The notes beneath the pieces were generated by a model. That model was given only the letters and a program-made list of their open reading frames with translations, was not told where the DNA came from and ran no database searches. From positions 1-16,684 of the forward strand of contig CALVYX010000049.1 of the NCBI GenBank assembly GCA_944372315.1: a DNA stretch of 16,684 nucleotides, in the 5' to 3' direction. The position numbers and the translations under genes are program-made. The number at the start of each line of letters is the position of its first letter. The first letter of the stretch is position 1. Source of the stretch: an uncultured Bacilli bacterium (GTDB lineage Bacteria > Bacillota_I > Bacilli_A > RF39 > UBA660). Shown in pieces: positions 1 to 7,948 of this stretch.

Positions 1-2289
1 AGTAAAGCAAGGACTTATGATAGTTATAAAAAGGATTTAGAGGGAGCAACAGACAACTTAATGATCGAGTGCATTAGTGGTAATGAAGAAGGATGCGATA
101 TACCGGAATACGGAAGAGATATCAAGATAAGTTATAATGAATTAGTGGATAAAGGGTATAGTGATAGATTAAAAGATCCAGAAGGGGAAGGATACTGTGA
201 TAAGAGTTATGTCATAGCGAAGAACACAAGTGAAAACGGAGTAGAACTAGAATATCAAGTATGCCTATATTGTTCAAAATATAAAAGTGAAGAGGCAGGA
301 TGTGAAGAGACAGGAGGAAGTGACGGAGTACCACCGACATGTGATTATAGTGAATTAACGGGAGCAAGTACAGAGTGGACGAATAAAGATCGAGTAATTA
401 GTATAGGATGTCAAGATGGAGAGAGTGGATGTCAAAACAGGATATTCTCAAGCAGTATAGGAAAAGAAGGAGAAGTAATAGAGAAAGGGACAATAACAAT
501 AAGAGACAACGCAGGGAATGAGACAGAATGTGAAGTAGATGCGTATGTAGATAAAGTGAAACCAAGTTGTAGATTAGAAGTAGAAGGCGAAGGAACAAAT
601 GGATGGTATAGACCAGGAATCAAGGTAAAGATGGAAAGTACAACAGATGAAGGAAGCGGAGTAGCAGAATACGGAATGGGAAGTAGCCTAATGAATAGAG
701 ACTATAATGGAAAAGAAGAATATGAAGTAAAAGGAGGAATCATAACAGTATTTGGATATGTAAAAGATAAAGCAGGGAATGAAGGATACTGTAGTGTAGA
801 AGTAAAAGTAGATGATAGTGTCCCAGAAGGGGAAGTAAATATGGGATATGAAATATATCCAAAAGAAGATAGTACCAAAAGTGGGACAGAGATAACGATA
901 AGTAACACAGGGAAATATGGAGAAATCAAAGGAGTAATCATTTACTTTAATAAAGAAGTAACCGGAAGTTACGCAAGTAGTGTAAGAGATGAGAAAGGGA
1001 ACAATATCAAGAGTAGTGGAGGAGTAGTAAACGGAAGAGATAAAGCGATATTGAAAGTAAAAGAAGGAAAGTACGAAGAATTAGAGATATATATAGGAAG
1101 TAGTAATGTAATAAGTAGTATAGAGAAAGTAGAAGTACTAAAAGAAGAAACAGAGACAAGTGTATGGACAAATAAAGATGTAAGTGTATATGTAGATGCA
1201 AGAGATACAATAACAGGAGTAGATGGATATAGTTATGATAATGGAGGAAGTTATAGTAAAGAAGAGATCAAGACATATAGTAGTAATACAAGTGGAGTAG
1301 TAAAGATAAGAGATAAAGTAGGGAACGTATCGGAAGGAATCAGTTATAGGATTAATAAGATAGATAAAGCGAAACCAAGTTGTAGTTTGAGTGGAAGTGG
1401 AACGGTAGGAAATGATAGTTGGTATAGAAGTAATGTAGTAATAGGATTCGAAACAGCAAGTGATAGTGGAGGAAGTGGAGTAGAAAGCAAAGGGATAGGA
1501 GACTATAGTACATTGACGAAGACACAGACAAAAGATACCAGTGGAACCACATATACAGGATATATAAGAGATAGAGCGGGAAATACTAATACATGTAGTA
1601 TAACGATAAAGAAAGATGCAACCAAGCCAAGTTGTAGCTTAACAACGAGTGGAACCAAAGGAAGCAATGGTTGGTATACAGGAGATGTAACGATATCGAT
1701 AGGAAGTAAGAGCGATGCGACAAGTGGAGTGGATGTAGCAGGAGTAGGAAGTTATACAAACGGAGCGACGCAAAGCCAGACGAGCGATACCACAGGTAAG
1801 ACATTTACAGGATATATAAGAGATAAAGCAGGGAATACTAATACATGTACAACAACTGTAAAGAAAGATACTGTAGCACCAACGATAACTTATAAAAGCT
1901 TTGTTTATCAACCAGACAATACAGGTGCTGGTGTTAATAATTGGCTTTCAGTTAGCATAAAGGAATCATATTCATATCAAAATACAAAAGGATATTATAT
2001 TCATTGTTATGAATCACTATATTCAAAATGTGAAGGAATGCTTGGTATTACTAATTATTCACAATTAGGTACTACTAATACATGGGGGTTGGGTGTAGTC
2101 AGTACTGGAAATCTTGAAGGTCGATTAGGATTTGGGTTAAACCGAAGAAATGTAGATGATTTACATGCATATATGAAAATTTGTGATGAAGCAGGAAATT
2201 GTACATGTAAACACTATGAATTAGGTTGGGAATATATGGCAAGAGATCCTAGTGATTATTGGCATAAAGAACACAATTTAGCTTGTTAA
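1..2289 (+). CDS. Large surface-type protein with Ig-like repeats (5' end outside window)
   Basis: The reading frame is open from the first base, so the gene is cut at its 5' end; the ATG at 61 has no Shine-Dalgarno site and is probably internal. Residues below count from that ATG. Residues 1-90 form a Cys-containing module; the stretch 'LKDPEGEGYCDKSYVI' followed by a Cys pair resembles the tail of a pilin-like domain (inference). From about 91 come Ig-like modules that begin (K)P(S/T)C and end with (I/V)(R/K)D(K/R/N)AGN plus Cys: about 91-166, 167-253, 438-521 and 522-605. A Cys-free divergent stretch fills 254-437. Residues 606-742 are a distinct Cys-rich C-terminal domain containing 'ICDEAGNCTC'. 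I see no LPXTG sorting signal and no C-terminal membrane segment, so the anchor, if any, must be N-terminal. The repeats look like the extracellular Ig-like folds of large Firmicutes surface proteins; ligand unknown. Codon use in the first 1.87 kb is very unlike all other genes here. Confidence 0.85.
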   Translation, partial: SKARTYDSYKKDLEGATDNLMIECISGNEEGCDIPEYGRDIKISYNELVDKGYSDRLKDPEGEGYCDKSYVIAKNTSENGVELEYQVCLYCSKYKSEEAGCEETGGSDGVPPTCDYSELTGASTEWTNKDRVISIGCQDGESGCQNRIFSSSIGKEGEVIEKGTITIRDNAGNETECEVDAYVDKVKPSCRLEVEGEGTNGWYRPGIKVKMESTTDEGSGVAEYGMGSSLMNRDYNGKEEYEVKGGIITVFGYVKDKAGNEGYCSVEVKVDDSVPEGEVNMGYEIYPKEDSTKSGTEITISNTGKYGEIKGVIIYFNKEVTGSYASSVRDEKGNNIKSSGGVVNGRDKAILKVKEGKYEELEIYIGSSNVISSIEKVEVLKEETETSVWTNKDVSVYVDARDTITGVDGYSYDNGGSYSKEEIKTYSSNTSGVVKIRDKVGNVSEGISYRINKIDKAKPSCSLSGSGTVGNDSWYRSNVVIGFETASDSGGSGVESKGIGDYSTLTKTQTKDTSGTTYTGYIRDRAGNTNTCSITIKKDATKPSCSLTTSGTKGSNGWYTGDVTISIGSKSDATSGVDVAGVGSYTNGATQSQTSDTTGKTFTGYIRDKAGNTNTCTTTVKKDTVAPTITYKSFVYQPDNTGAGVNNWLSVSIKESYSYQNTKGYYIHCYESLYSKCEGMLGITNYSQLGTTNTWGLGVVSTGNLEGRLGFGLNRRNVDDLHAYMKICDEAGNCTCKHYELGWEYMARDPSDYWHKEHNLAC
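559..819 (+). repeat. Ig-like repeat unit (diverged copy)
   Basis: About 87 codons from the KPSC motif (residue 167) to just before 'SVPEG'. It shares with the two later copies the order KPSC, 'GWYR', a 'GSGV' turn, an aromatic-Gly strand, then 'VKDKAGN' and a closing Cys. It is clearly homologous but more diverged. Confidence 0.75.
1372..1623 (+). repeat. Ig-like tandem repeat, copy A (252 bp)
   Basis: An 84-codon unit that runs from KPSC (residue 438) to the next KPSC and is directly followed by a second copy of the same length. It ends with 'YIRDRAGNTNTC'. The last ~45 bp are almost identical at DNA level to the end of the next copy. Confidence 0.9.
1624..1875 (+). repeat. Ig-like tandem repeat, copy B (252 bp)
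   Basis: An 84-codon unit from KPSC (residue 522) to just before 'APTITY'. It ends with 'YIRDKAGNTNTC' and matches copy A with an exact 252-bp period. The unusual purine-rich codon use stops at the end of this copy. Confidence 0.9.
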
Positions 2290-2290
2290 T

Positions 2291-2316
2291 AAAGAGAACT
2301 TTAAGTTCTTTTTATT
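2291..2316 (+). terminator. Weak terminator after the Ig-like protein gene
   Basis: A short hairpin, AGAAC (2295-2299) with GTTCT (2305-2309) and loop TTTAA, can be extended by A-T pairs, and a T-rich tail follows. The stem is weak. It overlaps the region where the -35 element of the next promoter would lie. Confidence 0.5.
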
Positions 2317-2325
2317 TTAATATTG

Positions 2326-2334
2326 TGATAAAAT
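2326..2334 (+). promoter_or_regulatory. Extended -10 promoter element of tex
   Basis: TGATAAAAT, an extended -10 of the TGnTAwAAT form, ends 29 bp before the tex ATG. No good -35 is visible at 17 bp, which fits an extended -10 promoter. The same element recurs before several other genes of the window. Confidence 0.6.
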
Positions 2335-2363
2335 ATATTTATGCTAAAAAGAAGGAGAACATT

Positions 2364-4511
2364 ATGAATAGTGAAATAATTAAACAAATAAGTGAAGATC
2401 TAACTATTAAGATAAAACAAGTAGAGGCAGTACTTAGTTTACTAAAAGAAGGAAATACTATTCCTTTTATTGCTAGATATAGAAAAGAATTAACGGGAGA
2501 ATTAGATGAAGAACAGATAAGAAAAATCAATGATGTCTATGAATATCAGACAAATCTATTTAAGAGAAAAGAAGATGTCATTAGATTAATTGATGAAAAA
2601 GGAATGCTTACAGAAGAGTTAAAAAATAATATTTTAAAATGTGAAAAATTAGTAGATGTAGAAGATTTATACCGACCATATAAAGAAAAGAAAAAAACTA
2701 AAGCAACAGAAGCTATTGCTTTAGGACTCGAACCATTAAGTAAGTATATACTAACGTTTCCTGTATCAGGAATCGAAGAATATGCTAGAAAATTTGTAAC
2801 AGATAAAGTAAAAAATGTCGAAGAAGCACTTATTGGTGCTAAATATATTATTGCTGAAGCAATTAGCGATAATGCCAAATATCGTAAATATATTAGAAAA
2901 TATGTCTATAAAAATGGAATAATGGTATCAAAATTAAAAAAGAAAGCGATTGATGAAAATAAGACATATGAGATGTATTATGATTATAGCGAAGCAGCGT
3001 GTAAAATAAAACCACATCGTATTTTAGCTATTAATCGTGGCGAAAATGAAAATGTATTATCAGTATCTATTGATGTTGAAGAAGAAGATATATTTAAATA
3101 CTTAGAAAAAGAAGTCATTAGTAACCATGCTGGATGTTGTGTAAAAATTGTAAAAGATGCTATAAAGGATAGCTATAAAAGATTAATTTTTCCTAGTATA
3201 GAACGAGAGATTAGAAGTGAGTTAAAAGAAAAGAGTGAAGAAGTAGCGATCGATAACTTTTCTAAAAATGTGGAAAATTTATTATTAACACCACCTATTA
3301 AGGAAAAAGTAGTAATGGGCTATGATCCGGCTTTTAGAACAGGGTGTAAATTAGCGGTTATTGATCCTACTGGTAAGCCTTTAAATATAAGCGTTATTTA
3401 TCCTACAGAACCACATAATAAGATTGAGGAAAGTAAAGAAATAGTTTTAGATTTGATAGATAAATATAATGTTGATGTCATTGCTATTGGAAATGGTACA
3501 GCGTCTCGTGAATCTGAAGCATTCATTGCTGATGTTATTAAAGAAAGTTCCAGAAAAGTGGAATATATTATTGTTAATGAAGCAGGGGCAAGCGTTTATT
3601 CAGCAAGTAAATTAGCGATCGAAGAGTTCCCTGATTTAACTGTTGAAAAAAGAAGTGCTATTAGTATTGGAAGAAGGTTACAAGATTCATTATCTGAATT
3701 AGTTAAGATCGATCCTAAAAGTATAGGGGTAGGACTTTATCAACACGATGTAACTCCTAAAAAATTAGATGAATCACTAAACTTTGTTGTTACAAAAGTA
3801 GTAAATCAGGTAGGAGTTAATATTAATACAGCATCACGCTCCATTTTAAAATATATTTCTGGACTTAATAAAAAAGCAATTGATGCTATTATGGATACAA
3901 GGGATAAACTTGGTAAAATTAAATCCAGAAAACAAATAGAAAATATGAAAGGAATAACTCCTAAAGTGTTTGAACAATCTATTGGATTTATGAGAATCAT
4001 GGATGGAGATAATCCTTTAGATAAAACTTCTATTCATCCAGAAAGATATGATATCGTATTAGCTTTTCTCGAAAAATTAGGATTAACTTCTAAAGATATT
4101 GGTACTGAAACTTTAATTGAAAAATTAAAAAATATAGATATTAATTCCTATAGTGAAGAGTTAAAAATAGATAAGTATACTTTAAAAGATATTATAGATG
4201 ATCTTATGAAACCAAATCGTGATCCTAGAGATAGTATGCCTAAACCATTATTAAAAAGTGGGGTATTACATATTGAAGATTTAAAAGTAGGAGATAAATT
4301 ACAAGGAACGGTAAGAAATGTAGTTGATTTTGGAGCTTTTATCGATATAGGTGTTCATAATGATGGACTTGCTCATATTTCAAAATTAACTGATCGTTAT
4401 ATTAAACATCCAAGTGAAGTTGTGAGTGTTGGAGATATTGTAGATTGTTATGTTATTGATATATCCTTAGAAAAACAAAAAGTGTCATTGAGTTTATTAC
4501 CAAATAAATAA
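2364..4511 (+). CDS. tex: Tex family RNA-binding transcription accessory protein
   Basis: 715 residues, the usual Tex length. Tex is a cytoplasmic nucleic-acid-binding protein linked to transcription and RNA metabolism. The order of domains fits: N-terminal helical Tex region ('LLKEGNTIPFIARYRKELTG', about 24-43), a YqgF/RNase H-like fold from about 315 ('VVMGYDPAFRTGCKLAVID'), helix-hairpin-helix region about 480-560 ('KYISGLNKKAIDAIM', 'MKGITPKVFEQ'), and a C-terminal S1 domain about 643-712 ('VRNVVDFGAFIDIG', 'DGLAHISKLTD'). I choose the ATG at 2364 because AAGGAG (2351-2356) precedes it by 7 bp; an in-frame upstream extension to 2283 would add 27 residues without family similarity and would run through the terminator and promoter. 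It is a stand-alone unit with its own promoter and terminator. Confidence 0.97.
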   Translation: MNSEIIKQISEDLTIKIKQVEAVLSLLKEGNTIPFIARYRKELTGELDEEQIRKINDVYEYQTNLFKRKEDVIRLIDEKGMLTEELKNNILKCEKLVDVEDLYRPYKEKKKTKATEAIALGLEPLSKYILTFPVSGIEEYARKFVTDKVKNVEEALIGAKYIIAEAISDNAKYRKYIRKYVYKNGIMVSKLKKKAIDENKTYEMYYDYSEAACKIKPHRILAINRGENENVLSVSIDVEEEDIFKYLEKEVISNHAGCCVKIVKDAIKDSYKRLIFPSIEREIRSELKEKSEEVAIDNFSKNVENLLLTPPIKEKVVMGYDPAFRTGCKLAVIDPTGKPLNISVIYPTEPHNKIEESKEIVLDLIDKYNVDVIAIGNGTASRESEAFIADVIKESSRKVEYIIVNEAGASVYSASKLAIEEFPDLTVEKRSAISIGRRLQDSLSELVKIDPKSIGVGLYQHDVTPKKLDESLNFVVTKVVNQVGVNINTASRSILKYISGLNKKAIDAIMDTRDKLGKIKSRKQIENMKGITPKVFEQSIGFMRIMDGDNPLDKTSIHPERYDIVLAFLEKLGLTSKDIGTETLIEKLKNIDINSYSEELKIDKYTLKDIIDDLMKPNRDPRDSMPKPLLKSGVLHIEDLKVGDKLQGTVRNVVDFGAFIDIGVHNDGLAHISKLTDRYIKHPSEVVSVGDIVDCYVIDISLEKQKVSLSLLPNK

Positions 4512-4538
4512 TAGCTTAGTATATTAAGCTATTTTTTT
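4511..4538 (+). terminator. Rho-independent terminator of tex
   Basis: ATAGCTTA (4511-4518) pairs with TAAGCTAT (4525-4532), followed by seven T. The stem starts on the last base of the tex stop codon. Confidence 0.9.
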
Positions 4539-4540
4539 AT

Positions 4541-4561
4541 AAAAAAAGTCCTAAACGGACT
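4541..4561 (-). terminator. Rho-independent terminator of the lipoprotein gene
   Basis: Read on the minus strand, AGTCC (4561-4557) pairs with GGACT (4551-4547), followed by a T run (4547-4541). It sits immediately after the minus-strand stop codon and back to back with the tex terminator. Confidence 0.85.
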
Positions 4562-4562
4562 A

Positions 4563-5102
4563 TTAATAATTATAAATACCATGTATTTTTTGTCTTGTTG
4601 CTTCATCTACATCATCTAATTTCCAATTGTTATCTTTTTTAGTTAAGGTAAATTCTATAGTATATTTAACTTTATCGTTGGTATTTTTCATTTGTTCTAT
4701 TTTGTAATTCATGAATTTCTCGTTATCCACATTATCATCTCCATCTAAAAATTCATCTTGATGTTCTACTAGGTAATTGTCAGCATCCATCATAGCTTTG
4801 TTAAAATCATATACTTCGATTTCAACTTTTACGGTAGCATTGTCACCATCTACTTCTTCGTCTTTAATAGTGTAGGTTAAATTTTGATATTGTTTTTTCA
4901 TAAGATCTCGATATTCATCTTTTTGATTATCATTAAGAGTATTATCGTTATTAAGAGTATCGTCTAGTTGACTTAATACTTCTTCATCCATAATTTGGTA
5001 TTTGTTTAAAAAAGTTTCAACTCTTTTGGTTGGATTATTCATTACACTATCACATCCTACTACTAGTAATAAAGTTATAATAACTAAGATAAATTTTTTC
5101 AT
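4563..5102 (-). CDS. Small secreted lipoprotein, function unknown
   Basis: 179 residues. The N-terminus is a lipoprotein signal: MKK, a hydrophobic core and a lipobox V14-V15-G16 | C17, so the mature protein should be lipid-linked to the outer face of the membrane. The mature part is acidic and Asn/Asp-rich. The segment 'YTIKDEEVDGDNATVKVEIEVYDF' followed much later by 'YTIEFTLTKKDNNWKLDDVD' has the strand pattern of NTF2-like/DUF5105-type lipoproteins (two edges of a curved sheet); this family assignment is inference from pattern only. The start is supported by AAGGAGG about 6 bp upstream. It is a single gene between the tex terminator and the trpS promoter, transcribed divergently from trpS. 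Confidence 0.88.
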   Translation of the reverse strand: MKKFILVIITLLLVVGCDSVMNNPTKRVETFLNKYQIMDEEVLSQLDDTLNNDNTLNDNQKDEYRDLMKKQYQNLTYTIKDEEVDGDNATVKVEIEVYDFNKAMMDADNYLVEHQDEFLDGDDNVDNEKFMNYKIEQMKNTNDKVKYTIEFTLTKKDNNWKLDDVDEATRQKIHGIYNY

Positions 5103-5175
5103 ATTTTTCCTCCTTGTTAAGTATTTTTTCCATAAAATATTTTTTTATACGCATATAGAAATATTGATTCGTTTA

Positions 5176-5184
5176 TGCTAAAAT
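5176..5184 (+). promoter_or_regulatory. Extended -10 promoter element of trpS
   Basis: TGCTAAAAT ends 20 bp before the trpS ATG. No convincing -35 lies 17 bp upstream (TAGAAA). No T-box leader is present: the whole intergenic gap is only 102 bp. Confidence 0.6.
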
Positions 5185-5204
5185 ATCTCTAGGGACGTGA
5201 TGAT

Positions 5205-6239
5205 ATGAAAAAAACAATATTAACTGGTATAAGACCAACAGGAAATTTGCATATAGGTCATTATTTTGGCTCTGTTAAGTCTTGGGTTGAATTGCAGAAT
5301 GATTATAATTCCTATTTTGAAATTGCTGATGTGCAAGCTTTAACTGATAATTTTGCTGATCCACAAAAGGTTTCTAAAAATGTTCGTGAACTTACTATCG
5401 ATTTACTATCAGTAGGAATAGATCCAAAAAAAGCTACTATTTTTGTTCAATCTGAAATTTCAGAAATAGCAGAATTGACAGTATTTTATTCTAATTTAGT
5501 AACTATGGCAAGACTTTACCGAAACCCAACAGTAAAATCAGAAATTGCTCAAAAAAAAGCAGTATTTGGTAATGATGGAGAGAGTGTAACTTATGGTTTT
5601 GTTGGCTATCCAGTAAGTCAAGCCGCTGACATTACTGCATTTAAAGGTGAGGCTGTTCCAGTAGGAGAAGATCAACTTCCTCTAATTGAACAATGTCGTG
5701 AAATAGTTAGAAAATTTAATAATATATATGGAGATACCTTAATAGAACCCGAAGCAATCATAGGGAAATATCCACGTATAAAAGGATTAGATGGAAATGA
5801 GAAAATGGGTAAAAGTTTAGGAAATGCTATATATTTATGTGATAGTGAAGAAGTGATAAACGAAAAAGTAAGAAGTGCTATTACTGACCCTAATAAAATA
5901 AGGAAAGATGACCCAGCAGAACCTAATAAATGTATGGTGTATTATTATCATAAATTATTTAATGAGGATAATTTAGAAACAATATGTGAGGAATGTAAAT
6001 TAGGAAAAAGAGGTTGCGTTGCTTGTAAAAAAGAATTAGCAAAAAATATAGTAGAATATTTAAAACCAATTCAAGAGAAGAGAAAGTATTATGAAGCTCA
6101 TCCGGAAGAAGTCGACGAAATATTAAAAGAAGGTACTAAAAATGCTAAACTTAGGGCGCAAAATACTATGATGGAAGTTAAAAGAGCAATAGGTATTAAT
6201 TATTTTGATGATAAAAATGAAACAAAAGGGACTAACTAG
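5205..6239 (+). CDS. trpS: Tryptophan--tRNA ligase
   Basis: 344 residues, a class I aminoacyl-tRNA synthetase that charges tRNA-Trp in the cytoplasm. The class I signatures are visible: 'TGNLHIGHYFGS' (HIGH motif) near residue 13-24 and 'KMGKSLGNA' (KMSKS-type loop) near 201-209. The central 'YPVSQAADI' and 'VPVGEDQ' motifs are typical TrpRS. Unusually, there is a cysteine cluster C243-x20-C264-x6-C271-x2-C274 plus C261, very close to the C-x22-C-x6-C-x2-C motif that holds a [4Fe-4S] cluster in Thermotoga maritima TrpRS. The start follows a weak AGGGA (5191-5195) site and 'GTGATGAT'. The gene is monocistronic, with its stop inside a terminator hairpin. Confidence 0.97.
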   Translation: MKKTILTGIRPTGNLHIGHYFGSVKSWVELQNDYNSYFEIADVQALTDNFADPQKVSKNVRELTIDLLSVGIDPKKATIFVQSEISEIAELTVFYSNLVTMARLYRNPTVKSEIAQKKAVFGNDGESVTYGFVGYPVSQAADITAFKGEAVPVGEDQLPLIEQCREIVRKFNNIYGDTLIEPEAIIGKYPRIKGLDGNEKMGKSLGNAIYLCDSEEVINEKVRSAITDPNKIRKDDPAEPNKCMVYYYHKLFNEDNLETICEECKLGKRGCVACKKELAKNIVEYLKPIQEKRKYYEAHPEEVDEILKEGTKNAKLRAQNTMMEVKRAIGINYFDDKNETKGTN

Positions 6240-6250
6240 TTCCTTTTTTT
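6224..6250 (+). terminator. Rho-independent terminator overlapping the trpS stop
   Basis: AAGGGACTA pairs with TAGTTCCTT (one G-U pair) around a 2-nt AC centre, then a T run to 6250. The TAG stop (6237-6239) lies in the right arm of the stem. Confidence 0.8.
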
Positions 6251-6258
6251 CATATAGT
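6251..6258 (+). promoter_or_regulatory. Candidate sporulation-type -10 box before dacB
   Basis: CATATAGT lies 14 bp before the ATG, directly behind the trpS T-tract. It resembles the sigma-E -10 consensus (CATACANT) more than the TGnTAwAAT form used by the housekeeping genes. No sigma-E -35 (ATATT-like) is evident, so this is tentative. Confidence 0.35.
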
Positions 6259-6272
6259 TTAATGGTGACATT

Positions 6273-7358
6273 ATGAAAAAAATAATTTTTATATTAATAG
6301 CATTGATATTATTATTACCTAAACAATCTCAAGCTTTATCAGTAACTGCATCTTCCGCTATTTTAATGGATACAGATAGTGGTAGAATTTTATATCAGAA
6401 AGACATTCACAATAAGAGATTAATTGCTTCTATTACTAAAATTATGACAGCAGTTATAGCAATTGAAAATGGAAATTTAGATGATGTGGTAACGGTAGGA
6501 GAAGAGGTATTAACAATGTATGGATCGAATATTTATATTGAACTTGGAGAAAAAATGACTTTAAGGGATCTTTTATATGGATTATTATTACGAAGTGGTA
6601 ATGATGCGGCTATTGTAATTGGTACTTATATAGGTGGAAGTGAGGAAAAGTTTGTAGAAATGATGAATAAGAAAGCAAAAGAGATAGGAATGATTAATAC
6701 TATTTATCATAATTGTCACGGTCTTGATGAAGTAACAAAAAATTATTCAACCGCTTATGATATGGCTGTTTTATCTAGTTATGCTAATACTTTAGATGTT
6801 TATAAAGAAATAACAGGAACTAAAAAATGGGAGGTTAAGACTGATAAAAAGAGTTATGTTTGGAATAATCGTAATAAGTTATTAACTCTTTATGAATACG
6901 CAACTGGTGGAAAAACGGGATACACTCCTAGTGCTGGGAGAACTTTAGTAACTACAGCAACTAAAGATAATTTAAATTTAACTGCAGTAACATTAAATGA
7001 TCCTAATGAATATGTGTCACATGAGGATATGTATGAATATGGATTTAATAATTATAAGAATTATTTGATTGTGGATAAAAATAATTTTGATATCGATGAT
7101 AAGTTTTATAAAGATGAAATATATGTAAAAGAATCATTTTCCTACCCACTTACTGATGATGAAGTTGAAAAATTAACAACTGTTGTGGAAATTTTAAAAT
7201 TAAAAGATTATAAAAATGGTGATAAAGTAGGAGAGGTAATAATATCTCTTGATAATGAAGAAATTTTTAGGGAACCAGTGTTTGTTAAAGTGGATGGAAA
7301 TAAGAAGTTAAATATTTTTGAGAAAATTCTTGATTTTTTTAAATCGATTTTTAGGTGA
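6273..7358 (+). CDS. dacB: D-alanyl-D-alanine carboxypeptidase (PBP5/DacB type)
   Basis: 361 residues, a low-molecular-weight penicillin-binding protein that removes the terminal D-Ala from peptidoglycan stem peptides outside the membrane. Signal peptide 1-21 (cleavage likely after 'SQA'). The three catalytic motifs are intact: S53-I-T-K56 (SxxK, nucleophile S53), S108-G-N, and K214-T-G. A C-terminal domain follows (about 270-345) and the last residues 'FEKILDFFKSIFR' look like the amphipathic membrane-binding helix of the PBP5 family. GGTGA stands 4 bp upstream of the ATG. The symbol rests on position: dacB-spmA-spmB-rluB is the B. subtilis order, where DacB trims spore cortex. It could equally be called dacF-like; E. 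coli dacB is an unrelated PBP4. Its stop overlaps the Shine-Dalgarno site of spmA, so the two are one operon. Confidence 0.95.
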   Translation: MKKIIFILIALILLLPKQSQALSVTASSAILMDTDSGRILYQKDIHNKRLIASITKIMTAVIAIENGNLDDVVTVGEEVLTMYGSNIYIELGEKMTLRDLLYGLLLRSGNDAAIVIGTYIGGSEEKFVEMMNKKAKEIGMINTIYHNCHGLDEVTKNYSTAYDMAVLSSYANTLDVYKEITGTKKWEVKTDKKSYVWNNRNKLLTLYEYATGGKTGYTPSAGRTLVTTATKDNLNLTAVTLNDPNEYVSHEDMYEYGFNNYKNYLIVDKNNFDIDDKFYKDEIYVKESFSYPLTDDEVEKLTTVVEILKLKDYKNGDKVGEVIISLDNEEIFREPVFVKVDGNKKLNIFEKILDFFKSIFR

Positions 7359-7363
7359 TTATC

Positions 7364-7948
7364 ATGATGAATAAAATATGGGTAGTGTTTATAGTAGTAG
7401 GAATACTATTTTCTTTTTTTACAGGAAATGGTGAAGTTATCAATAATGAAATAATTAATTATCCTAGCGAGATTTTAAATATATTTTTATCCATGTTACC
7501 TTTAATGGTCATCTGGAGTGGAATTATGAATGTAGCTAAAGAGGCTAAGCTATTAGATAAAATTGCTAATTTTATGATGCCTTTATTTAAGATAATATTT
7601 CCTGATATTCCGAAAGGACATGAATCTCTTGGTTATATTGCTTCTAATTTAACTATTAATATGTTAGGTATTCATAATGCATCGACTCCTTTTGGATTAA
7701 AAGCAATGCGATCGTTAAATGAACTCAATAAAGATAAAGAAGTAGCGACTAGAAGTATGATTACTTTTTTAGTTTTAAATACAAGTGGAGTTACAATTAT
7801 TGCTACAGATATAATTGCAATTAGAAGTATGTATGGTGCAGTAAATCCTACTATGATTTTATCTACTACTATAACAGCGACTATAATTACTACTATTTTT
7901 GGATTGGTTATAGATAGAATTTTATATAAATTTTGGAGGAAGAGATAA
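7364..7948 (+). CDS. spmA: Spore maturation protein A (SpmA), nucleoside-recognition/Gate membrane protein
   Basis: 194 residues, multi-pass membrane protein of the 'nucleoside recognition/Gate' family. In B. subtilis SpmA with SpmB is needed for full dehydration of the spore core; the transported substrate is not established. Hydrophobic segments are at about 4-19, 38-58 and in the C-terminal half, and the family signature 'NMLGIHNASTPFGLKAM' is present (B. subtilis type N-x-LG-x-x-NA-x-TP). I choose ATG 7364 because AGGTGAT (7353-7359) precedes it with the same geometry as in rluB and yunB; GTG 7355 lies inside that site and ATG 7367 is slightly far. Shine-Dalgarno site and dacB stop overlap; the next gene starts on the last base of this one. 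Confidence 0.93.
   Translation: MMNKIWVVFIVVGILFSFFTGNGEVINNEIINYPSEILNIFLSMLPLMVIWSGIMNVAKEAKLLDKIANFMMPLFKIIFPDIPKGHESLGYIASNLTINMLGIHNASTPFGLKAMRSLNELNKDKEVATRSMITFLVLNTSGVTIIATDIIAIRSMYGAVNPTMILSTTITATIITTIFGLVIDRILYKFWRKR

Noticed and set aside
398..1911. Several minus-strand open frames rich in Leu, Ser and Tyr opposite the Ig-like gene
   Set aside because: They follow from the purine-rich coding strand, which leaves few stops on the complement; no start sites or family resemblance.
2283..2363. N-terminal extension of Tex from an earlier in-frame start
   Set aside because: It would be read from DNA carrying a terminator and the tex promoter, lacks a Shine-Dalgarno site, and adds residues foreign to the family.
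5103..5204. Possible T-box or trp leader before trpS
   Set aside because: The gap is 102 bp and holds only promoter elements; no T-box sequence and no hairpin before the start.
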